From Catonia carolina (Eukaryota > Arthropoda > Insecta > Hemiptera > Achilidae): a DNA stretch of 64,000 bases. Of this stretch, positions 55,503 to 64,000 are shown piece after piece. A program made the position numbers and the translations under genes. Position 1 is the stretch's first letter. Every line of letters starts with the position of its first letter. Where the stretch lies: positions 17,463,715 through 17,527,714 of the forward strand of contig JAQMRL010000012.1 of the NCBI GenBank assembly GCA_035578175.1, written 5' to 3'. The notes below the pieces were generated by a model. It was not told the origin of the DNA and ran no database searches. It saw only the letters and a program-made list of their open reading frames with translations.

Positions 55503-55762
55503 AATATATCTACAGTTAATTTCACGCTGGAGGATGTGAGGTTCAAGTCTGAAAGTTATAGAAAGTTGAAGGATCTGGCTTTGGAACCGGAAACCAAGAC
55601 TAGAAGAGTGCAGAGGGTGACGGAACAACTCCGGGCTCAGAGATCACAAAGAATGAGGGAATACTGGGTAAAGATCAAGGCTCAGAGATTGAAGTAGAGT
55701 CTTTCATGTTGTGGCTGAAGTGGTCCATTGTGGCCTCACAAGTAAAAAAAAAAAAAAAAAAA
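55503..55762 (+). repeat. Retroposed 3' fragment with poly(A)
   Basis: A frame ending RSQRMREYWVKIKAQRLK is followed by about 55 bp and then an uninterrupted run of A (about 55744-55762). It looks like the 3' end of a retroposed transcript, possibly a LINE ORF tail. The frame opens inside the fold-back element, so the annotated start of any such frame is artificial. I do not recognise the protein securely. Confidence 0.45.
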
Positions 55763-55764
55763 GA

Positions 55765-56415
55765 ATAGTTACTGTTTAATCTTGGTAGACAATTATGAAA
55801 AAAACAATTATTTTTTGTTTGAACACCCCTCTTTTTCCGCCGGGAGTGAAAAATAGACTGTATGTTTAGTATAAGTTTACAGGTGTCAAAATGATTCAGA
55901 GATTCTTGGATTACAAAACACGACCCATTATCTATCTTTGACCTGCTTTCGAATCAGTGATTTTTTCAAACTTGTTTATTATTTCTGTTGTCGTCCAACA
56001 GATGACATATCATATAGCAAATTACAGAAAAATTCTATACCAAAATAATAAAACAGATATGTCGTCAGTGAAAGAAAAAAGTTATATGATGTAAAATGCA
56101 AAAAAGTGACAAGATTTAAACTTCCAACTTTGTGCGAGCGTATCTTATCTAAATATCAGAGTATAATAATAACATTTATAGCATAATAAAATACAATTCA
56201 TTAGGAAGCGAAAGTAATATTTTCAGAATATTTTAATTAAAAATAATTTTGTTAGAGCATGGTAAATGAAACTAATATTTTTTGCCTGTGATCTTCAGAT
56301 GTTGCCAGAGAAGGAGAGTTATTGTACTGGCTGTGCCTGATGTTTTTTGTACGCCTAATAACACAATGGGATCTCATAAGAGCTGTATTGCATTCTGAGC
56401 ATGAAATAGAGGCTA
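55765..56415. other. Gene-free intron stretch
   Basis: AT-rich COASY intron sequence, with nothing recognised. Confidence 0.4.
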
Positions 56416-56419
56416 TGTA

Positions 56420-57609
56420 CGAGGCTTGTATAAATACCTGTGTTTGAATGTGGTGACACTGATTAAAATCTATATTACAACAATATAAACATGGCCTGTC
56501 AAAAATTCAAACATACTGGTTGAGTAGTTTTGTTTTGAGAGCTCATGAAAGTGCGCAAAGTTTGCTTTTTGTTACAATGGAAAAAGAACAATATCGGTCA
56601 GTCAAACAAGTTCTTTTTTTGGATGGGAAAAATTGTCACAAAATTGATAAATAGTTAAAATCTATTTACTAATTCCTTTTGATGACCACCATCAGATATT
56701 GATTTAACGAGTTAAAACCTGGCCGAATATCCATTTTCGATGAAGGTTGCCCAGGCAATCTAATTAAAGAAACTACAGAGGATATGGTCGACCAAATCCA
56801 TGATATTATGTTAACAGATCGCCAGGTAAACATTAGAGAGGTTGCTGACAGTGTAAATGTCCCAATGAAACATGTACTATATATCCTTCACAAAAAAGTT
56901 ACTGACAAGATAGGTGCTGCGTTTGCCAAAAATGAAATCATGTGACTTCTTTGATGATTTTTACGGCATTATGTGACCATCGATGAAATATAGATTAACC
57001 ACTTTACACAAGAAATGAAAGTTCAATCAGCACAATGGGGTTTTCCTGGTGAATGTGCACCAAAGAAGGCAAAGGCGATTCAATTGGCTGGAAAAATCAT
57101 GACCACCATTTTTTGGGATTTAAAAGGTATAATTTTAATAGACTATTTAGAAAAGGTAGGAAAATTTCATGGTAATACTATGTTGATTTACTGGGCAGAT
57201 TTGACACTCAATCAAAGAAATAACGGCCCCATCCGGTGAAGAATAAAGTTTGCTTTCACCAAGATTATGCACAATCTCACTCCTCCACAATTGCCACGGC
57301 AAAATTGGTAGAATTACAATAGAAATACCTGCCTCATACCCCATAATTATCAGATTTGGCCCCTAGTGATTTCTTTCTGTTTCCAAATATGAAAAAATGG
57401 CTTAGCTGAAAGCGGTTAGCGACAAACAAAGAGGTGATCTGAAACTGAGGCCTATTTTGCAGAGTTAGAAAAATTTTATTTTTGTGATGGCTTAAAAAGG
57501 TTAGAACATCACTGTACTAAGTGTGTAGAACTGAACAGGATTACGTTAAAAACATTTTTCAAAAATAAGTGTTTTATTTCCTAAAATGGGTACTTATCAT
57601 ATAGCCCTC
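56420..57609 (+). pseudogene. Decayed mariner element
   Basis: The left end CGAGGCTTGTATAAATACC follows TA and the right end, read inward, is GAGGGCTATATGATAAGTACC. Translated pieces: EDMVDQIHDIMLTDRQVNIR, KHVLYILHKKV, KIMTTIFWDLKGIILIDYLE and a degenerate final Asp region. Many stops. Its right end lies about 31 bp from the splice donor of the COASY exon at 57641. Confidence 0.65.
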
Positions 57610-57640
57610 AAATATAGAAACTTACAGACTTAGTACTTAC

Positions 57641-57841
57641 CGTAGGAGGTTTTAATAAAGTCCCAAGAAGTCTTAACCTATTATTACTTGAGCTAACTTT
57701 ATCTTCCTCAATAACATCGGCTTTATTTAGTTCGGGTAATAACGGTACACTATAAACAGCCATCTGTGATAAACCATTTTCTTTTCTAACTTGATTGATT
57801 TTGTCACCTCCTTTTATTGTTTCTGCACTTACCACAATCAT
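57641..57841 (-). CDS. COASY: Coenzyme A synthase exon (end of adenylyltransferase half)
   Basis: A 201-bp exon of 67 codons, phase 0: acceptor TTTTCTAATATAG, donor ACG/GTAAGT. It encodes MIVVSAETIKGGDKINQVRK, then MAVYSVPLLPEL, then an acidic/serine stretch VIEEDKVSSSNNRLRLLG and LLKPPT. This is the last part of the phosphopantetheine adenylyltransferase domain and the start of the interdomain linker in animal COASY. The internal ATG at the exon start is not the start of the protein: the preceding exon joins in frame. Confidence 0.92.
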
Positions 57842-57967
57842 CTATATTAGAAAATAAATTTTATTATTAGTTCTGAGTGTACAAGGAAGGTAGGTTTGAT
57901 AAGCACAGAAGTCATTCAAATATAGACCAAAATCTTTCTTCATTGGACTCATGTTTTTTTTTGTGCC

Positions 57968-57990
57968 CTGGGGACTCCAGGAGTCCCCAG
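57968..57990. repeat. Perfect 11-bp-arm palindrome
   Basis: CTGGGGACTCC, one base, GGAGTCCCCAG. It is followed by several more 'gtaatctggaggagtccagtaat'-type partial repeats to about 58024, all in a COASY intron. Confidence 0.7.
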
Positions 57991-58199
57991 TAATTCTCCA
58001 GTAATCTGGAGGAGTCCAGTAATCCAGTTGTAGTGATCTGAGCAGCGCGGCATGGCAGGTAATCGGTGAGGGGGGATGGAGAGGGGATAAACATGCCTAT
58101 TAGGTCGCACTGACATCCATTTCAATATCGCTATTAGTGAATGGGAAGTACCAGCGTCTGTTGTGTTATTTTTTTTTACAAATGAAGGAGTGAAATCAA

Positions 58200-59720
58200 G
58201 TGAAATTTTGAAGACTCCAAGCACAGTTTGCAGAAACAAGAGGATGAGTGTGGAAGTAGGGGAAAGGTGAAGAGGAGGCACCGATCAAGGCCAAGACTCA
58301 ACTGTCAGCTGGCAAAGTTATGGCAACTGTGTTTTGATACTCAAAAGATGAATTACTGATGATTGATAACCTACATACTCAAGGGACAGTGAATGCGGCT
58401 TACTACTCCAATCTGTTCAATGATCCCAAAGCTACTTACTGCAATAAACCGATTCGCGATGTCCTCCTTCTGCATGACAACATGCAGCTGCATACAGCAG
58501 TTCTAATGTGCTATAAACTCACTGCAATACACTGGCAATCTTTTGAACACCCAGTTCACAGTCCAGTTACCATGTGTTGGTGAACTGAAAGGAGCATTAC
58601 AAGGGAAAAGATATAAAGATGATGCTGTGGTCAAACAGTATGTATGCGATTGGCTACGTCATATTTATTTTTGTACGAGGGCTATTCAGAAAGTAGGGAA
58701 CGTTTTGTAAATAAACAAAAACTATGTAAAAGAAAATTTTTTTATTATATACATCTGAAAGAGTGACTAAAATACTACTTTTCTACATATTCACCAAGCA
58801 AATTGAGGCACTTGTCATAGCGGTGGATAAGCTTCAAAATTCCTTCGTCATAGAAATCCGCCGCCTACGACCGCAGCCACTCAGTGACGCGCGCCCGGAG
58901 TTCCTCATCGTCGTCGAAGTGCTGTGTTGCTAGCCAGTTCTTCATTCTTGGAAACAAGTGAAAATCACTCGGTGCAAGATCAGGACTATAGGGTGGATGA
59001 GGGAAAACCTCCCATTTGAATGAATCAAGAAGTTCTTTTGTGCGGTTTGCCGTGCAAACCGCACAAAAATCAGCAAGGAAGATTATGGCTACTGTGTTTT
59101 GGGACAGGCAAGGTGTGCTGCTCATTGACTTTCTCGAGCGTGGTGCAACAATAAACTCTGATCGGTACTGCCAAACATTGCGCAACCTTAGGAGAGCAGT
59201 TCAAAACAAGGGCCGAGGAAAGTTGTCGTCAAAAATTTTGTTTCTTCATGACAATGCCCGACCTCACACGGCAAACCGCACAAAAGAACTCCTTGATTCA
59301 TTCAAATGGGAGGTTTTCCCTCATCCACCCGAGTGATTTTCACTTGTTTCCAAGAATGAAGAACTGGCTAGCAACACAGCGCTTCGACGACGACGAGGAA
59401 CTCCGGGCGCGCGTCACTGAGTGGCTGCGGTCGCAGGCGGCGGATTTCTATGACGAAGGAATTTTGAAGCTTGTCCACCGCTATGACAAGTGCCTCAATT
59501 TGCTTGGTGACTATGTAGAAAAGTAGTATTTTAGTCACTCTTTCAGATGTATATAATAAAAGATTTTTCTTTTACATAGTTTTTGTTTATTTACAAAACG
59601 TTCCCTACTTTCTGAATAGCCCTCGTATTTGGGAATGAAAAAGCTTCCAATCCGATGGAGAAAATGTATTTCTGTTAAAGGAAACTATGATGAAAATAAG
59701 AGACTTCAATTATATTTTTA
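58200..59720 (+). pseudogene. Old mariner-like element interrupted by a fold-back mariner
   Basis: The plus-strand translation gives TQGTVNAAYYSNLF, IRDVLLLHDNMQLHTA (second catalytic Asp) and FEHPVHSPVTMCW, where the third catalytic Asp region is lost. Then QTVCMRLATS-type sequence runs up to 58675. After the inserted element the C-terminus continues as MKKLPIRWRKCISVKGNYDE. The left end was not found with confidence. Confidence 0.6.
58676..59625 (+). mobile_element. Fold-back mariner derivative 2
   Basis: The ends CGAGGGCTATTCAGAAAGTA are identical and inverted, flanked by TA (58674-58675 and 59626-59627). The left arm 58676-59054 is an inverted copy of the right arm 59267-59625 and differs mainly by a 20-bp deletion on the right near 59330. 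Each arm encodes the transposase C-terminal third (TKELLDSFKWEVFPHP, FHLFPRMKNWLAT, RARVTEWLRS). The unique loop (about 59055-59266) encodes SARKIMATVFWDRQGVLLID to FLHDNARPHTA. The 5' half of the gene is gone. Near-identity of the arms suggests a recent event. Confidence 0.85.
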
Positions 59721-59831
59721 TTTATCACCAGTAAAGCTATTAGAAAAAATTCCAGTTTATATTTGAATGACCATTGTAAGTGATTTAATTAGGTAAAATG
59801 TAACTCAAAAATGTTAACTGAATATAAGGTG

Positions 59832-60110
59832 TGGCAATAAAGTAATGAGACTGATATTTTTGAGCGAAATTTGGCAACCCTGCAGCCTTCATAGATACTC
59901 ATCTTTTATCTTAATCTTCCTGCCACTAACAGCCCAAGCGGCACATAAGTGCAAACTCCCAGTTTTGAGTAATGGTATAATATGTGAACACATTTTGTCT
60001 CTCGTCACAGAAATGGTATGAAATTCTTATTTTTGCAAAACTCGATGAGAATGCAACAATAACTTACAGCACCCTTCAAAAAACATTTGGAAATATGTGA
60101 ACATAAGATC
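59832..60110 (+). pseudogene. Mariner N-terminal remnant
   Basis: It starts GGTGTGGCAATAAAGTAATG, like the terminus of one mariner group. The translated tail contains AKLDENATITYSTLQKTFGN, matching the helix-turn-helix region, then stops. The rest of the element is missing. Confidence 0.5.
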
Positions 60111-60324
60111 TTAAGTTTTTTGATGTCAAGAAATGTTTTGTAAAGGCAGAATAAATAAAAATAAATAAATAAAGAAGGCAGACTAAATAAAGGGGGTTAA
60201 AGATGAGTCTACAGTGTGAATTAAATAAACAAAAATCAGATAACAGGATTTGACAGAATTATGCAATGAAATATTATTTCTTCCTATCTGTACTGAGTTG
60301 TTCACAAAATTTCTATTTAATTAG

Positions 60325-61632
60325 CCTTACATGAATCTATTGGGAGGGAAAGAAATAGTTTTCATGTCGAGTTTTCACCGGAAATACATGCCTTCAGGCC
60401 CCGAAAATCAAAAAAACTGTGTGTTTACCTTTTGGTCTGTCTGTAAACAAAATATCTCAAGAACAGAATATCGTACAATTTTGAAACTTGGAATTTAAGT
60501 TAGGTACCACTAGCGGACATGACATTAAACATTTTTATCAAAATCGAATAACTGTAAATAATAGTTTATTCATGCAATTTTTCACTTTTTTTTAAACTTT
60601 TTGCAAAAACATCTATGATTATTTTAGAAATCGCCTCATTTACTAGTTTCTGTGCAGTACAAGATACGGTTAGCACCTTGGCCGCTGAAATTCATGGCGG
60701 GAGGTCTGTGCTCTCATGGTAAAAAGTGTTTTTTAAAGATTGCGGTCTTAATATGCATTTTAGAATAAAAGCATATAAAATCTGTAGGAAATGAAAAACC
60801 TACAACTTTTCTTTTGAGCGGTTTTTTTCTAAGTTTAGTTTAGCATCTATTAGTGATTTTCTGTATTTATCATACCAAAATCGGTAAAAAACGGGATTTA
60901 TACAATTGTGGTCTTAGTACGTATTTAATGACAAAAAGGTTCTTTTCAAATTATAAAAATTTTTAAAGTTTACAACTTTTATTTCAAACATTCTTTTTTT
61001 CTACAGCCCCTAGTTTGGTATCAATTAGTGATTTTCTGTATTTTTATTACATCAGCCTTTTGGCTGGTTTGAACCTCTAGAGACTTTACTGAATAAAATG
61101 AGGAATGAGGTGGTTTACTTTGGCTTCCTCACTGAGTGGAAAAGTATGCTTCATGCCATATCAGGATACAAGTATCGGCAAGCCTTCACACATCAACATC
61201 GACATGCAATGTCAACATTTTTACATTTTAACATTTTTAGAAGGCCCTTTTTTTCGGCCCTCTTTTATCGGCCCTACGAAAAAATATCTACTTTTTTCAC
61301 CCTGCAAATAACACCTTCATTTCATTCACCACAGGGTCTGGCTGTATAATGAAATTCATTACTCTCAAAGGAGATCACTGTGACTAGTGTCTTTTACACC
61401 TCTACCTCTTCTGTTCTTAAATGCTATAGTCATATAACTGGCTGACCATGTGATAAGAAACAGAACTATTTTTTGTAGCCTTGGAACTAGCAGATCGAGT
61501 GCAAATAATTTAACATTCCATCTGGCTGTTATGGGCAAAAATTAAGTTATATTTTTTATTTTACATTGTTTATTCATGATTAAACAAGGTTATAATTTTC
61601 ATAATTTATATTGGCAAGAGAAAGTTATGCGA
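60325..61632 (+). mobile_element. Repeat family A split by repeat B
   Basis: The 5' end is degraded ('ttacatgaatctattgggagggaaag' at about 60327); the 3' terminus TTGGCAAGAGAAAGTT is near 61627. Two hairpin units (about 60720-60890 and 60900-61050) are seen. SINE-like B interrupts it at 61056-61540 in opposite orientation. Confidence 0.7.
61056..61540 (-). repeat. SINE-like repeat B, copy 5 (inverted, with internal extra sequence)
   Basis: The minus-strand match runs from CCCATAACAGCCAGATGGAA (61536) to AACCAGCCAAAAGGCTGATG. An extra segment of about 120 bp at 61168-61285 contains a partial duplicate of its surroundings ('tcggccct' twice). The two short plus-strand frames here are not genes. 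Confidence 0.6.
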
Positions 61633-61893
61633 GTTTCTCACATAAAATTTTAACAATATTATTAATGATGTGTCAATGTGTTGTTTTTATTCATGAATAC
61701 ATTCTTAGTTTCATTAAATGATACCAAGAGAAACCAGAAATGAAATGCATTTTTAGTTTCTAATAAATGAAGAGTAGTTATTGATTCCAATTTTATTTCT
61801 GTAAAAGTTAACTTTCAAAAACTGAACAACCTCTAGATCCTCAGTAGACCAAGTTTACGAGACTTATCTAAAATAAGTTAAATTTAAACTAAC

Positions 61894-62042
61894 CTCAAAA
61901 TCAGGATCATCCTTAGTTGGTCCATAAATATCATTGATAGGAATTACATCGTACTCAAGTCGAGGCTCAACTTCTTGTAAAAAATCTTTTACATTTTGCA
62001 TCCTTACGGAACAAGGTTCAATTAACTCCCACAAAGTTTTTG
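61894..62042 (-). CDS. COASY: Coenzyme A synthase exon (adenylyltransferase half)
   Basis: A 149-bp exon: acceptor TTATTTGCAG at 62043, donor GAG/GTTAGT. The first two bases complete an Ala codon begun in an upstream exon. It encodes KTLWELIEPCSVRMQNVKDF, then PRLEYDVIPINDIYGPTKDD and PDFE, which joins MIVVSAET in phase 0. This is the central part of the phosphopantetheine adenylyltransferase region. The catalytic nucleotide-binding exon with the HxGH-type motif is not in the window. Confidence 0.9.
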
Positions 62043-62043
62043 C

Positions 62044-62740
62044 TGCAAATAACAAAAAAAAAAAATTAATTAATTTGTAAATAAAAATCATAGCTTGTCT
62101 GAATATGCAGGTGTGGATGGGTCAATTGGAGCCAGAGTCTGCTAGCTGTGTAGGCCCACATTTACGTACAAGTAGCTGTAGAATAAATTATATTCCTATA
62201 ACACTTCAAAAATGTTGTATTAGTACATCTTTTATGATTCTTTCACATGTTAAGAACCGATATAGTCTGTTAACTACTTTGTTTAATCTTGTCTTGGATA
62301 AAATAATCACATGCACCATCGTAAGGTACAAATAGCCTAACAATCAAAATTTTGGTAATTCCTAATTATTATAATTTCCAGTATTTTGCTGAAAACCCAA
62401 CCAACAGGTATGAGGATGGAACCCATAGTTAAAATTAGTTGCATTAGACAATATGTTTTATATATAGCCAACTGTCAATCATCTGGTACAGACTAGTATT
62501 GTTTAGCAGGCTATGTTTCCCCCTTTGTGTTTTCAGCCCTTTCTTTCACCTGGCAACTTTAAGCCAATCATTGGGGTAGTTCTCTCTCCCTTTAGTCCTC
62601 CAGGTTGTTTGAACGGTTTTGGTGGGGCTGGAGGCTGGTTAACCAGAGATTTTGAGGTTTCAGGAGAGTGTCAATTAGGTTAGTTCCATTCGGAACTCAG
62701 CTACAAGGAGGTTGTTCAAGAAACAAAAGAAAGTAACTAC
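62044..62740. other. COASY intron, gene-free
   Basis: No further COASY exon with an HxGH motif is found in the minus-strand frames. Nothing else is recognised. Confidence 0.45.
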
Positions 62741-62745
62741 TATTA

Positions 62746-63035
62746 AGCCTAGTTTACACAGGTCGAGTATCTTAGTTGAGTAGCAACAGTCAATTAATTT
62801 AGTAATTGAGTAACTGTCCGCACACACATGTAATGTAGACAGCATATTTAGTGCATTGTTATGGCTCCACGGAGGCAGGATATCGCTCGTAAAGTACATT
62901 GAGCGTAATGGTGGGGGTAAGCTACTAAACTGTGCACTCGACCGTTCTACTCAACTAAAAAAACGTGTCCAAACAAGTCTAGTACTAAATTACTAATCTA
63001 CTCAACTAAAATACTAAACCTGTGTAAACTAGGCT
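62746..63035. mobile_element. Harbinger-like MITE with TTA target duplication
   Basis: The left end AGCCTAGTTTACACAGGT and the right end, read inward, AGCCTAGTTTACACAGGT are identical over 18 bp and similar over about 40 bp. TTA flanks both sides (62743-62745 and 63036-63038). At 290 bp, with a TTA duplication, it fits a PIF/Harbinger-derived MITE. Confidence 0.8.
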
Positions 63036-63039
63036 TTAG

Positions 63040-64000
63040 AGATGATCAGGAGAACAAGGAGAAAAAAAGAAGAAATACTAATTTAGAGGTACTTAATAAT
63101 AAAATTTAATTTCATTTATCATAAGGGATTTAGTAAGCTTGTTCTTTCAGTCAAACTCATGAAATGAAAGGTTGGCTATGTTATTTTTTATTTAAATAGG
63201 TTATGGTTAGTTACGAAAATAAAAATGTGAACAATTTGTTTATTAAATACTTTTGTTAAATCAAAGAGGCATAGATTTTATTAATTAGTTTAGTTTTAAT
63301 CTCATGTTCTATTAATATAGCTGGCGCCCCACCATGTATTAATTTTATAATTAGAGCATTTACATACTGGACAATTTACAGTGGTGGAAACAGAAGTGGA
63401 CTCTAAGGGAAACATTATAAAGAGTTGTTACATACTGGTAATGTGATGACATAAAAGGAATAACTATGTTATTGTGTGGTAATAATAGTTATAACAGGAG
63501 TCATTCATCCTTTTTCTTAACGATGGGTCCTACCCTTTTAACATTTTTGTTCTTATGTAAAAGTAGAACTTGTGTAACAATTATACTTTCTCTTATTATC
63601 TGTTCTAGTCAATTCTATTATTCTGGATAATTCTACAGTAAAAGCCATTTAACTATAAAGTAAACGTCAACAATCCTTTTCCCTCTGATTGGCTAGAACT
63701 CAACCCAGATTGCTTAAAGCAACCTATACTCACAGTTCACCCTATACCTAGCACTACTTTTAACAGTTTTTTTCTGAAAACTCATAAAAACTCACTAAGT
63801 ATCTATTTATAATTAATGCAGCACATATGGTGCGGTTCCAAGCTCCATGTAGTTGCGGGGTGAAGGGTACGGGTGAGGTACGTAATAATGAATGAGTGAC
63901 GCATGCTGGGAGAACGATTGTTGTATTACTCCGATACAAAACAATCGTTTTCAAATTTTCCGTATTTAACATATTTGTTTGTATTTATTGCATTTATTTA
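63040..64000. other. Gene-free stretch to the window end
   Basis: Presumed COASY intron. No exon, RNA or repeat recognised. A 70-codon minus-strand frame (63760-63972) is unsupported. Confidence 0.4.

Larger units (their letters stand above)
45330..62042 (-). other. COASY: COASY gene span, five 3' exons visible
   Basis: The gene encodes bifunctional coenzyme A synthase, which carries out the last two steps of CoA synthesis: phosphopantetheine adenylyltransferase, then dephospho-CoA kinase. Five exons (61894-62042, 57641-57841, 52987-53241, 47044-47226, 45330-45560) total about 338 residues. They have GT...AG boundaries and phases that join without error. They cover the end of the adenylyltransferase half and the full kinase half; the upstream exons lie past 64000. 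Introns of about 4.05, 4.4, 5.8 and 1.5 kb are largely transposon sequence. The coding parts show no frame breaks, so the gene is probably functional. Confidence 0.9.

Noticed and set aside
57839..57841. ATG at the first codon of the 57641-57841 exon as a translation start
   Set aside because: A perfect acceptor precedes it and the upstream exon joins in frame with the family-typical order, so it is an internal Met.
62044..64000. Search for the adenylyltransferase catalytic exon of COASY
   Set aside because: No HxGH-type segment with suitable splice sites is found on the minus strand, so the exon must be outside the window.
1..64000. CRISPR arrays, operons or prophage
   Set aside because: The repeats are dispersed transposons of eukaryotic type, introns are present, and no regularly spaced short repeat array occurs.

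Overview
The window is eukaryotic nuclear DNA, almost certainly from an insect and possibly a hemipteran (the order is a weak inference). It is AT-rich and crowded with transposon debris. It carries spliced fragments of an animal-type gene with canonical GT...AG introns, plus mariner elements, LINE fragments and tRNA-derived SINEs typical of arthropods. Nothing prokaryotic (operon, Shine-Dalgarno site, CRISPR) is visible.

Only two genes look like host genes. The first is a very large uninterrupted reading frame on the minus strand (7947-14996, about 2349 residues). It encodes a Lys/Asn/Ile-rich helical N-terminal region, about 30 ankyrin repeats, six kinesin-light-chain-type TPRs of 42 residues, and about five more ankyrin repeats. 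A good 3' splice site sits just before the reading frame. A decayed second copy of the gene's 3' end lies directly downstream, so this looks like a member of a locally duplicated family. Its function is unknown to me. The second gene is the 3' half of bifunctional coenzyme A synthase (COASY) on the minus strand: five phase-consistent coding exons between 62042 and 45330. They cover the linker and the whole dephospho-CoA kinase domain; the exons for the phosphopantetheine adenylyltransferase half must lie beyond 64000.

The rest is layered repeats. One family, called A here, recurs at least fourteen times. It has 13-bp terminal inverted repeats (ACTTTCTCTTGCC), a TG microsatellite at a fixed internal position, and two to four tandem copies of a roughly 150-200 bp unit that carries an 11-bp hairpin. 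I do not recognise it. Others are a SINE-like repeat (B), another dispersed repeat (E), two LINE families, pogo/Tigger-like pieces, several MITEs, and at least ten mariner or related elements. The mariners range from nearly intact (19596-20919; 48235-49540) to badly decayed.

By region: 1-7.6 kb is nested repeats; 7.6-15 kb is the ankyrin/TPR gene and its duplicated tail; 15-45 kb is gene-free repeat terrain with one near-intact mariner, a cluster of perfect GC-rich hairpins (32553-32650) and a tandem MITE pair; 45.3-64 kb is the COASY gene with transposon-filled introns. One COASY intron holds a family-A copy interrupted by a mariner, a pogo-like element and a SINE-like repeat. Two mariner derivatives in COASY introns (54804-55502 and 58676-59625) have become fold-back elements whose 5' ends were replaced by inverted copies of their 3' ends.
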